From positions 26,684,568 through 26,748,567 of the forward strand of contig NC_045134.1 in assembly GCF_007655135.1 (NCBI RefSeq): a stretch of 64,000 nucleotides of DNA, in the 5' to 3' direction. Within the stretch, counting starts at the first letter, position 1. Every line of letters starts with the position of its first letter. The notes beneath the pieces are model-generated. The model was not told the DNA's origin. It made no database searches and saw nothing but the letters and a program-made list of their open reading frames with translations. This document shows, piece after piece, positions 24,301-34,879 of this stretch. The stretch is from Punica granatum. Taxonomy: Eukaryota; Streptophyta; Magnoliopsida; Myrtales; Lythraceae. Made by a program: the position numbers and the translations under genes.

Positions 24301-26767
24301 TTCTGAATCCAATGCATCAGTTGCCATTGGAGATGATATGGGAATGAATCTGCTTGCTAGTGTGGCTGCAGGTGAAGTGTTCGAGTCCGGAGTGGCATCT
24401 CCAGATGTCAATCCACATGAAAATTCCTTATCTGTGGAACCTTCCTGCAAAGGTAATGATCCTGAAATGAAGCCATCACCTCAAGATAGCCATTCACAAG
24501 ATGATCGTGCATCTAAAGATGTGGATGAGTCTACTCAGAAAGACCATTCTGAGGTTCGTGTAGTTAATTCCAGCAACGCAGATGGTAAAACCTCACGCTC
24601 TGAGGAGCAAGCTGGTGAAGAGCTGGACATGCATATGGAGTCTTCTTGTGTAGATGCGGATCAAGCTGCGGCACTATCTTCTTGGAACAAGGCAAATGAT
24701 TCAGCCGTAGCTGCTTCTGTTTCTGGGACGGACACAGTTTCTGAAGGTGGGAAAGAGTCCAAAGAGAACGCATTGCTGGAGGAACCGCATTTAGATGGCA
24801 AAGTTAAGGTTGACGCCTCAATCTTGCCTGAAGATAGGGTTGTCGATGATAATTTGAATGTGAAGTCTGAAGCAGAATCTGCTGAGGTGGGATCTCTACC
24901 TGGCAATGAAGGCAGGACTTCGAACAGAGATTCTGATCAGGGGCAGGTAGAGGCAAAGCCAACTGGAAAGATCCTATGTGAGGCAACCAAGCAAGAACTA
25001 AATGCAGCTGATGGGGTTAGGGCAGCGGAGGTTTGTGAAATGGATGGTGTAAACAAACATAAGCAGGATGAGAAACCAGATCCTTCAATAGTTTTGGGCA
25101 TTCAGACTGTTGCAGGACCTGCGTCAGGCATCGAGAAACATGTAGAAAGTGAGGCAGCCTCTGAGAAAAAGGTTGGTGGAGCTTTTTCCGAGTCATCAAC
25201 TGACCTTAATTGGCAAGATATGGATGCGAGGGGCAGATCTAGAGGATGTGAAGTCCCAAGCAGCAAAGAAGCCAATGAGACAGCGAAATGCAATTCATCT
25301 GGTGCCCATGCTTCTGTTGCAGGGCCTACGGACAGAGACACAAAATTGGAGTTTGACTTGAATGAGGGATTTAGCGCTGAGGATGGGAAATTCGGTGAAT
25401 CTATTAGCTTCAATTCTCCTGCATCTTCAGCCGCTGCTGTTCCTTTGATTAGCCCATTGCCCATTGCTTCCTCTTCATCATCAGCAAGTCTTTCTGCTCC
25501 AATTGCTGTGGCTGCTGCAGCTGCAAAAGGAACATTTGTTCCTCCCGATGATCTACTGAGGGCCAAAGTGGAAATTGGGTGGAAGGGATCAGCGGCCACG
25601 AGCGCGTTTCGCCCAGCTGAACCCAGAAAGATCATGGAGATGCCTAGTATTACTGCATACACCACTCATTCTCCCGACATTTCTTCAGGAAGACAGAGTC
25701 GTCCTCCATTGGATTTTGACTTGAATGTTCCAGACGAGAGAATCAATGAGGATGCAGCTCCTCAGTGTTCTCCTCTCGAGGTGTCTTCATTGTACAACTC
25801 GAGGAGTAACTTTGAGAAGGCCCATCAGGAGATGTTTAGTCCTGCACCGACTCGTAGCTCTGGGGGGCTCGGTCTTGATTTAAACTGTGCCGATGAAGCT
25901 CCTACTGAATGTGTGAACTACTCAACAAGCAACAGGCGTAAGCCAGATGCAGGTGCACGTAGAGACTTTGACTTGAACGATGGACCTGTAATTGATGCTG
26001 CTGAACCATCAACTTCAGGCCAGCAGCAGCTGAGGAGCAGCGTGCTTGCCCATCAGCAGACTGTTCCCGGGATTCGGGTGAACAGTGCTGAGGTGGGAAA
26101 TTTCTCAACTTGGTTTCATCCTGTGAGCAGCTATCCGGCTGTAACAGTTCCATCTATCTTGTCTGATAGAGGGGAGCAATCTTTCCCTATTGTTGCTGGT
26201 GGGGGCCCACCAAGGATGTTGGGACCTTCTAGCGGTGGTGGTATCCCCTTCAATACTGAGATGTACCGAGGGGCTGTGCTTTCATCTTCTCCAGCCGTGC
26301 CTTTTCCATCAGCTCCATTTCAGTACTCCATCTTCCCCTTCGGGACCAGCTTTCCTTTACCATCAGCAAGCCTTTCAGGTAGTCCATCAACGTATGTGGA
26401 TCCATCATCCGGAGGAAGGCTAGGGATCCCTCCTGTGCATTCGCAGCTTTTGGGACCTGCTGCGGCAGTCACATCCCAATTTTCTCGGCCTTACTTGGTA
26501 AGTCTTCCAGATGGCAGTGGAAACAGTGTTCTTGAGAGCAGTAAGAAATGGAGCCGGCAAGGACTGGACCTTAATAGTGGGCCTGGTGGCCATGAACTGG
26601 AAGGCCGAGATGAAACATCTTCTCTTGGATTGAGGCAATTGTCTGTTGCTGGCCAGCAAGCCTTACCTGAGGAGCAATCAAGGATGTATCAAGTAAATAG
26701 TGGGCTGCTTAAGAGGAAAGAGCCTGAAGGAGGATGGGATGGATACAGACAATCATGGCCGCAGTAA
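21239..26767 (+). CDS. SUO: SUO-like BAH and TFIIS N-terminal domain protein
   Basis: Large nuclear protein; Arabidopsis SUO is required for miRNA-guided translational repression and carries GW motifs. Three exons, 21239-21382, 22017-22388 and 22508-26767, encode 1591 aa. Exon 1 starts MHGREGEEASKQLGNPHM, matching the conserved MHGR start of the family, and splices in frame to DGRKISVGD. Exon 2 (residues 49-172) is the BAH domain (SPPSIGIVCWVTVTKDKN, YRPTEVKLGKG, HPCKVAFLPKGVELPSG). The TFIIS N-terminal domain covers about 269-419 (LVDTEGVDKLVHAM ... LRTHKNLEIQKKARSLVDTW). A long Ser-rich middle follows. Five DLN motifs lie in the C-terminal third (FDLNEGF, FDLNVPDE, LDLNCAD, FDLNDGP, LDLNSGP), with GW at EIGWKG and near the end in EGGWDGY. 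It ends RQSWPQ. The start was chosen over two upstream ATGs by family homology. Confidence 0.95.
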
Positions 26768-28111
26768 AAGTCTCAATCGTGCTTCCCTTATGATGATTGT
26801 AAGTTTCCTATGTCTATCATATTCTATTTCAAGTTGAAGGATAATTTCTTGTGTGCTATATATTGTCCTCCGCCCATTCTTTTGCAAAAATCGAGACTCT
26901 TGAATAAAGTGCAATGTGGGAATCAGAAACCTGTCACTCATAGGTTATTATGCCATGTTCTTGTAGGTGGCTTGTTTTTGATGACCTTTCTCACTTTGAT
27001 GCGGAAGATGAGACACATGTGGAAGAAAGACGGAGGAACATAGACAATCTTTAGAGCTCTCTGTTCTGCAAACTGAGGTGAGGAATTGTTGAGTGTCGGT
27101 TGGAAAGCATGTTATGCTAATTTTTGTTGAGTTCGCAGCGACTTTGTTCTCATTGTATTTATTTACTATCTCATTTAGTCATTCGTATGCAATATTAAGG
27201 AGGTTCTCCTTTGGTTTTTCCTTTATCAGGTTTTGTGTTTGGGCTAACTCGAGGAGGTCATCATCTAACTTGGATCCGTAGCCGAAGTCAATGTCGTCCA
27301 AGCCTAGAAGAGCATCTCAAGGATTCTCTCAAATAAGTTTCCAGACATCTTTCTTGGGGCTGCAGATACACATTTTCCCTTTGTATATATTCTTATACTG
27401 ATGGAAAGGGGGAAACAAAAGAAGGCATTTGCATTGCTCATACTTAAGGGAAAAAATCGACCCTTTCGTGCTGTTTAATGGAACTGAACTGAAACATCCT
27501 TTGCCAATACTTCCCGATGGCAGGAATGTCGGGTTCAAGATGGCATTCTGCAGGATCCTTCCCTGTGGGATCTTTGGTTTCTTTCTAAGTTAATATATCC
27601 TTCCGCTGTTTTTAGGTCCTATCGAGGTTGCCTTCACAAGGCACTTGCCTATTCTCTCGTGTGCCCTTTTCTCTCATAACAATGCAAATATTCAGGTGCT
27701 TCATTCTGTAGAGCCTGCAGTCTGTCTTCCTTCGTTTGGTTTATCGGAAATCCGAACATTAGTCTTGACATATCTTAGGACTTGAGGCGCATGGCTTCGA
27801 GTCTGGACTCAAAAGTAACATATGCTTCCGACATGAAGTTTAGGCGGCTTGCAGGAGTGACGGTGGTGGTGATAGTTTGAAAACCAGAAATGCGCTTGGA
27901 GTGGCAGATCGTATGAAAGAAATGTAGCCGCTTTGGAACGTACATCAACGATGTGGTCTGGGCCTCTCAGGATGTCATATAAGTGTACAACTATGGCGCG
28001 ATACAAACTTGACGAATATATCATATTATCAGAACGGTCCGCTGGGAAAAACGTGCAAAAAACCTAATCAGCTAGTAACTCCTAGTTAGCTAGTAACTTA
28101 ATTAAAGATAA
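26768..28111. other. SUO 3' region and spacer
   Basis: No coding gene is recognised. The first few hundred bases may hold a 3' UTR intron, since CTTGTAGGTGGC-type acceptor sequence appears at about 26966. The remainder is unique spacer up to the inverted-repeat element. Confidence 0.5.
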
Positions 28112-28760
28112 ATTTTTCGAGAAAACTATCAATTTGGTACGTGAGGTTTGCTCAAACATCTGATTTGATATGTAAAGAAATCTTGCCATCAAAATGGTGC
28201 ATAAAGTTCGATTCTGTCTATCAAAATAGTCCGATGTTAAATTATCATGACGGAAATCTTACGTGGCCTATCACGTGTCTTAATGGTTAGGAGAATTACT
28301 AAAGAAAAATCAAATCGAACCAAATGACAATTAATAAAAAAAATCAAGTCGAACCAAATGACAGACAAAAAAAAAAAGGAAAAAAACGAGAAGGGAAGGA
28401 GGGAAGGTTGGGGGGAAGGGAAGCTCCACCGGAGCCGCCCCCAGCAAACGACCTCCACCCGTGACGACTGTCGGTGGAGCTCCCCCCTCTCGGTTTTTCT
28501 TTTCCTTTTTTTTCTTTGGAAAAATATTAATTTTTTTTACGTGATACATTCGATTTGAGTTTTTTTTATTGATTCTCCTAACGCCGTTAAGACACGTGAC
28601 ATAGCATGTAGGATTTCCGTCATGGCAATTTGGTGCCGAGCTATTTTGATAGACGAAATCGGACTTCACTTACCAATGGCAAAATTTCTTTACGTAATGA
28701 ATCGGAGGTTTGGACAAATCTCCTGTACCAAATTGATAATTTTCTCAATTTTTTCGGTAT
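28112..28760. mobile_element. Long-TIR foldback element (MULE-type MITE)
   Basis: The left arm (about 28117-28303) and the right arm (about 28572-28755) are inverted copies of each other at roughly 75-80% by eye. Both arms share AATTTGGTAC near the outer end, TCTATCAAAATAG in the middle and CATGACGGAAATC plus CACGTGTCTTAA near the inner end. The GC-rich centre (28380-28500) holds its own small inverted repeat (GAGCTCCACCG/CGGTGGAGCTC type). No transposase is present, so it is non-autonomous. Family assignment is inferred from arm length alone. Confidence 0.75.
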
Positions 28761-29095
28761 TAAAATGAATTGCAGCAATTTCTGGAGAAATAATCGCCCG
28801 GACCGGCTCAACCTCTACGTGAACGACGTGGGACCCGCTACGGCTGGGGCTAACGTGAGCCCGACGCACGCAGTAACTCCCCCCTTGCCCGAAAAGTTTA
28901 TGCCACGTCACCCGCTTTGTTCCTGACACGTGCTCTCTGAAAATGTCTGACAACAATAGTCAGTACTCTCTATCTCCCTTTTACGCCATTTTTCACTCCC
29001 ATTTCGCGTTCCGATCTCAATTCTCTGTTTGCTCCTCGGCATTTCCGATCAAACTTCTCGGCCGTCTCCGGTTCCAGCTGCCGCCGTAAGATTCA

Positions 29096-29513
29096 CGCAG
29101 CTTTATGTCTTCATAATTACCTCGTACTGTTGAAGATCGTTTGATCAGACCATTAGGCTGCTCAATCGTTGTTCTTTTGCGTATTTTTGGAGGCGTGATC
29201 TTGCAATAGATCGTCTTCTGATGCTATTTGATTGCTTCCGCGATCGATCTACAAGGAGTAAATTTCTCCATTTGGCTCGTAATTTCCGACACATTATCTC
29301 AATCGAGCATCCTCGGGCATTGTTTCTAAGTTCATATCTTCAAATTACTCTCTTCCACTGTTTGTGATATTCTCCGTGTCTATGCATTCCAACTGATACA
29401 GTCAGCTCATCGATTTTTCATAATCTAATTATGTTTTTCGTGTGTGGTTTCTTCTTTACTATTGACTGAAGAGAGGAGTGTTACTTCCTTAACTTTGGAT
29501 TGTCATTTGTCAG
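29096..29513 (+). other. Probable 5' UTR intron of the E2 gene
   Basis: CCGCC/GTAAGATT at 29096 and ATTTGTCAG at 29513 would remove a T-rich, stop-filled stretch and leave a short leader before the ATG at 29547. A leader intron of this kind is common in plant ubiquitin-pathway genes. Predicted from splice motifs only. Confidence 0.5.
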
Positions 29514-29546
29514 GTGTTTGGATTATACAGTTTATGAGCATAAAAC

Positions 29547-31305
29547 ATGTCGTCTCCAAGCAAGAGAAGAGAAATGGATGTTATGAAGTTGTAAGTCTGT
29601 TGTTCGTTAATCATTCCCGGTCTCGTATTTCCCTGCTTCTGGAACTCTGACCTCTGGCAATAGCCATACGTACTACGGGATGTTTGTAAACTCGAAAAGC
29701 TAGCCGTTTGTTGCGTCTTTTACCGTGTCCTGAAGTAAGGGAAACAAATTGTTTAATTCAGGATGATGAGTGACTACAATGTGGAGACAATCAATGATGG
29801 GCTCAATGAGTTCAACGTGGAATTCCATGGACCGAAAGAAAGTATAGTATCGATCCTACTTCTCTTTTAGTTTCTCGGTTGATGTCATCTCTCTCCTTTG
29901 CTCCCATCCTCCCTTTCTCTCCCTCTCTTTTCATGTTGAGTGTCGGATGATATACGAATCATGTAATTATCTAGGTTCAATTTGGTTCCTGAATCTTATG
30001 TCTGTTGCCTTTTTTGATGCCCGTCTTAATGTGGTTTCAGGCCTGTATGAAGGTGGGGTCTGGAAGATCCGTGTCGAGCTCCCAGAATCATATCCCTATA
30101 AGTCTCCTTCGATTGGGTTCATCAACAAGATATATCACCCAAATGTTGACGAGATGTGAGCAATCCTGATCCTGCTAAAGTTGGCAATCAGATTCATCCC
30201 TTTTCTGTGGAATTTATTAATGACGATAATACTTCCTGTTGAATTTCTGGCCAATTTGCAGGTCTGGATCTGTCTGCTTAGATGTCATCAACCAATCATG
30301 GAGTCCTATGTTTGGTGGGTGTTATATTCTTCAGCTTTTCATGGGAAGGGCTATGGTATCTGTTCTCTATGTGACGATTGTTGATATAAATAGGATTTTC
30401 CCCTCACTAGTCGTAGTGCTCATAGAAATAGTTAGTTCAGTTCTTGATCTTTCTTACCTACATCAATGGCAACCTCTATGGGTAACTAATTTTTGTTTGG
30501 TAATTGGTGCAGATCTTTTAAATGTTTTTGAAGTTTTCCTTCCCCAGCTTTTGCTGTATCCGAATCCATCAGACCCACTTAATGGTGATGCCGCTTCCTT
30601 GATGATGAAAGACAAGAAGCAGTATGATTTAAAAGTGAAAGGTGAAGTTTGTTCATGTTTCCTAGTTATCTCTTCAGCCTTCGAATTCTCTCTTGGGAAT
30701 AACCTGGCCTTCAATAATTAATTGGCATCGAAAAGGTAGTAAGGAATAAGGAGAGTAAATTTATACTTATGAGGGCTTTCCTGTCTTGGGACCATTAGAA
30801 GCGGTTATTCAATTCATCATTTTAATTGATAAAGTGGAGCTTTGGTAGTCTGATCATATCATCCCGTTATATTACCAATGAAATGGAAGTGGTGCTGATA
30901 TATTTGTTTTTTCTGCCTCAATACCGAAAGAGAGGATTGCTTGGACTGGGGCCCCGGCTATTGCTTATGATGGTGTTATAATTGGACATCTCCTTAGAAT
31001 GTCAGAAGTTGCTTAAACCAGTTAACAAAATTAAGATGGCACCGTAGTTTGTTCACTTTTAGGTACGGTAGGATCATGATCATCTGCTGGAAAATGCTTA
31101 CCTTCATTTAGATTCGATTATAGATACTGAACGCAATCAACAATTGTTTTGATCATTCTCATTTGTGGGCATAGAGTACTGCGAAAAATATGCAAAGAAG
31201 GAGCACATCACCAATCAAGCAGAGGAAGATAGTGATGATGAGGAGATCAGCAGTAAAGGGAGTGAATCGAGTGATGATGAGATACCAGGGCACGTGGATC
31301 CGTGA
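29547..31305 (+). CDS. Ubiquitin-conjugating enzyme E2 (UBC4/5/6 group)
   Basis: Transfers activated ubiquitin from E1 to substrates through a thioester on its active-site cysteine, usually with an E3 ligase. Six exons (29547-29590, 29762-29841, 30041-30155, 30262-30314, 30513-30641, 31175-31305) encode 183 aa. The sequence starts [20 protein letters not shown], as in Arabidopsis UBC4/5/6. The HPN motif lies in YHPNVDEM and the active-site Cys85 in [15 protein letters not shown], spanning the exon 3-4 boundary. [20 protein letters not shown] is the conserved C-lobe. The acidic tail ([20 protein letters not shown]) extends beyond the catalytic core, as in this subgroup. All splice phases close without a frameshift. 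Confidence 0.95.
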
Positions 31306-32174
31306 CAAAGTAATCAGGGATCATATACTGCAGAATAGCACTCTATAATGGGAGGGTGATCAGAGGAGGAACCATTATTGTATGTCGCCTCTTTCACTCC
31401 CTGTTCAGTTTGAGCAACAGATTATTCGATTTGTAAATCGGGAGGTGAAATATTAGCTGTTCATTATAGGAAAGCAGACGGAGAGTTATTAAGTGAAAAT
31501 TACTGGTTTTGATGGTGGTGATGGGCTCAGGAGGGAGCTCGGGTTCACTTTCTCTAGTGAATCTAGACTATGTTCTTAGTTTTCTCATAAGATAATAAAG
31601 TCGCATTCAAATGGTACTACTAAGATTCGCATTTGTTTTCTGTAACACTGGTTTTCCCTTACTTGCTATCGAGATACTATTTGCTAGAAGATTTTTGGGT
31701 TTACCAGTTCCAGGTACAACTATTAGACACACAAAAACTTTTCCATTTTGAGACTCTGAGATGATAGTCGTTTGGTAAACCTTTGTAGACTGATTTCCTA
31801 CCAGATACATAACTGACAGCAATTCGGAACATAAGGTTATCAACATCGAATAATAAAGATGACAGGACAACTACACTAGGACAAGGAACATGACCTTGAA
31901 CCAGATCAATTCAAAGCTGCCGGCCTCCCAATTTTCATTTTTAAAACAACTTTTTAATTTTTAATAATAAGTAAACAATTAGTTTAGGCTGTTTGGCTTA
32001 TTCCCAAGCTCCTACTGGCAAATCACTGGCCGCTATGCCTTTGGAACTTCAGCCAAATGGCACTCAAATCTCAACACAGAAACTTCATCAAAACCTTCCT
32101 CTCCTTCCCTATTGCCCTGCTTTATCAAACCCATCGAGCCACGGATTTTTCTTGGCCGATTTTCCCGGGAAAGA
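31306..32174. other. E2 3' UTR and LRR-kinase 5' flank
   Basis: No gene is seen. An open frame starting at 32112 is in frame with the receptor kinase, but it adds 21 residues of non-signal sequence and is better read as 5' UTR. Confidence 0.6.
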
Positions 32175-34339
32175 ATGGCTCAGTTGCGCTTTTTCCGGGT
32201 ATTCTCCGTGCTCTCTATCCTCCTCTTCCTACCGGCAGCAGCATATGCAGTGGATGAAGGGACCAGGAAGTCACTGGTTCAATTCATGAACAAACTTGCC
32301 CCACAGAGAGAGCCTGGCTGGGGATGGAACTTGTCTTCTGACCCGTGTGCTGATCTGTGGAAGGGCGTGACCTGCAGTTCTCCATCTCAGACAGTCAAAA
32401 AGATCGTTCTCGAAGGCCTGGAGCTTTCGGGAATTCTCGACTGTGATTCCCTCTGCTCAGTGAAAACTATCAGCGTTCTGAGCCTCAATGACAACAATGT
32501 GAGCGCAGTCATACCAGAAGAAATAGCAAAATGCAAGCGCTTGACTCACTTGTACCTGAGGAGCAACAAGTTTTCTGGCAAGCTTCCGAAGGGCCTTTCG
32601 AGGCTGAATAACCTGAAAAGGCTTGATCTTTCTGGTAACGACTTCACTGGGGAATTGCCAGATTTGGCTAGAATTTCTGGGATGCTCTCGTTCCTGGCTC
32701 AGGACAATCGCCTTGAAGGAGGACTGCCGGAATTCGACTTTGCAAACTTTGACGAATTCAACGTCTCCAACAATGAGTTGGTTGGCCCAATTCCTGATGT
32801 CCAGGGCCGGTTTGGGGTAGCCAGCTTCTCGGGGAATCCCGGGCTGTGTGGGACTCCGCTCCCAAATGTGTGTCCCCCAGCCGCACCACCGAAGAAGAAA
32901 GGCGGGTTTTCGTTGAAACGGTTTCTTGTCTATTCTGGTTACATACTTCTTGGCCTGTTGATCATTGTCCTCCTGGTGGCCTTCAAATTGTCCCGTAGAG
33001 CCAAGAGGAAAGAAGACTGTCGCAAGAATGTGAAATCAGGAACGGCATCGGAAGTTAGCAATAGCAGAAGCAATAACAAGTCGAACCGTACTAGTAATTC
33101 CAGCACGATAAACACCCGAGGAAACAGATCTGAGTATTCCATAACATCGATGGAGAGTGGAATGACTTCATCTTCGCTTGTGGTTATGGATAACCGGTTG
33201 GTTAAAAAGGGTCTGAGGTTCGAGGACTTGCTGAGGGCCCCGGCGGAGCTGCTTGGGAGAGGAAAGCATGGGAGCCTCTACAAAGTCATGCTCGGCGACA
33301 GGCTGCTCCTGGCGGTGAAGAGGGTTAGGGATTGGAGGATCTCAAAAGAGGAGTTCAGGAGTAGGATGGAGAAGATTGATCGGGCGAAGCACCCTAAGGT
33401 TTTGCCAGCACTCGCGCTTTATTGCTCAAATGAGGAGAAGCTCTTGGTTTATGAGTATCAACCGAGCGGGAGTCTCTTCACCCTTCTTCACGGTAAGTCG
33501 GTAGTTACGTTCTCTCTTTCCGGCTAAAGTCAGTTGGTTTCCGTGGGTCTGTCAAAAACTGGGACGGTTTCCCGTTATTCATTTTCAGCTGCATTCCGAA
33601 TGACCGATTTTTCTATGGCAGCATTGGGAACTCGTCTTCTGGGACAAAAAACATCTTTGGAATATGTTTTGCAAGTGTTTCAATCTCTTAGTTTGATTGA
33701 ACGCAGGAAGCTTATCGATTCTACTTTTGTTATCGAATGAACTGAAAGAATTTGTGCATCGAATTGTCGGTTTCAGGGAACCGAGACAGCCAAACTTTCG
33801 ATTGGGGAAGCAGGCTCAGTGTTGCAGTTAGCATTGCAGAGGCCCTTGCTGTCATGCACGAGTCGCTTCTCGTGGATGGTATAGCTCACGGGAACCTGAA
33901 ATCCACAAACATCCTCTTCGATCGGGACATGGAGCTGTGGATAAGCGAATACGGCTTAATGCCCGTGGACGATCAAGACCCCGCGTATACTCCTAATAAC
34001 CGGAATTCCAGTGGCAGGAGTGGCATTTTTAGTGCTGACATCTTCGGCTTTGGAGTGATTCTTCTCGAGCTGCTAACGGGGAAGATGGTCCAAAACAACG
34101 GGTACGACCTGGCAACTTGGGTCCAGTCGGCGGTCCGAGAGGAGTGGACCGTGGAAGTCTTTGATCCGACCCTGACCTCAGAAGGAGCCAGCGAGGAAAG
34201 GATGGTAAACCTGTTACAGGTTGCTCTCAAGTGCATTAATCCCTCTGCCGAGGAAAGGCCGAGCATGAGCCTGGTCGCGGCTATGGTGAGCAAGATCAAA
34301 GAGGACGACGAAAGATCCCTGACATGGTCCGAAGCTTGA
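32175..34339 (+). CDS. LRR receptor-like protein with inactive kinase domain
   Basis: Plasma-membrane receptor-like protein of the LRR-III type, similar to the group annotated as probable inactive receptor kinase At2g26730. Two exons, 32175-33492 and 33777-34339, encode 626 aa. A signal peptide (FSVLSILLFLPAAAYA) precedes the LRR N-terminal cap (WNLSSDPCADLWKGVTC), about five LRRs (for example LKRLDLSGNDFTGELPD) and NPGLCGTPLP. One transmembrane helix lies at about 249-272 (YILLGLLIIVLLVAFKL). In the kinase-like domain (from about 348) the nucleotide-loop is GRGKHGSLYKV and the Lys of LLAVKRV is kept, but HRD is replaced by AHGNLKSTNIL and DFG by SEYGL. It is therefore expected to be catalytically dead and to act as a scaffold or co-receptor. 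The start was chosen because it opens directly on the signal peptide. Confidence 0.92.
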
Positions 34340-34879
34340 CTTCAAGATATATAATATCGAAATCAATCGATCGATCGATAAATTATCGAATTCTTTGATA
34401 TACATCAGCAATGGAAGAGTTTTTAACTGGAACTCCGTTCATACTCTTGGCATTTCTATGATTCTTTTTCAAAATAATATTTTATCGGATTACTTTCGTT
34501 ATAGCAACCGATAAGCTTGACAATGATTATGAATCCATGACATGTTCAGAACACTTCTTTCTTTTTTTTTTCTTGGCAACTTGCGATCTCATCGAAAACA
34601 AATACAACATCATTTTTATTTTTTCCACTTCAGATTAGCATTAAAAATGAAATATTTTGGCGGGAAATAGATCTTCGGGGTCCACATATTGCCAGTAATG
34701 TCAACGATTTGTTGACCTTGGTCAGTGGGCCCCGCTTCGCGAGTCCGGCTGCCACGTGGCAAAAAGTGCCCCGCCTTCTTCGTTCTTTCTCAGCTTCCCC
34801 TTCCAGTTCCCTCCATCCTACTTCACTCACAGAATCCAGTCCCCCACCACCCCCCCCCCCGGCCTCTCTCTCGCCGGCG
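34340..34879. other. RDR2 promoter and leader
   Basis: No gene is present. A run of eleven C at about 34850 and a GC-rich leader precede the RDR2 ATG. An in-frame upstream ATG at 34709 would add 57 residues with no counterpart in known RDR2 proteins. Confidence 0.6.

Noticed and set aside
32112..32174. Longer start for the LRR receptor protein
   Set aside because: It would bury the signal peptide behind 21 residues; the ATG at 32175 places it at the N-terminus.
34709..34879. N-terminal extension of RDR2 from an upstream ATG
   Set aside because: The added 57 residues are low-complexity Pro/Ser sequence absent from RDR2 proteins; homology begins at the ATG at 34880.
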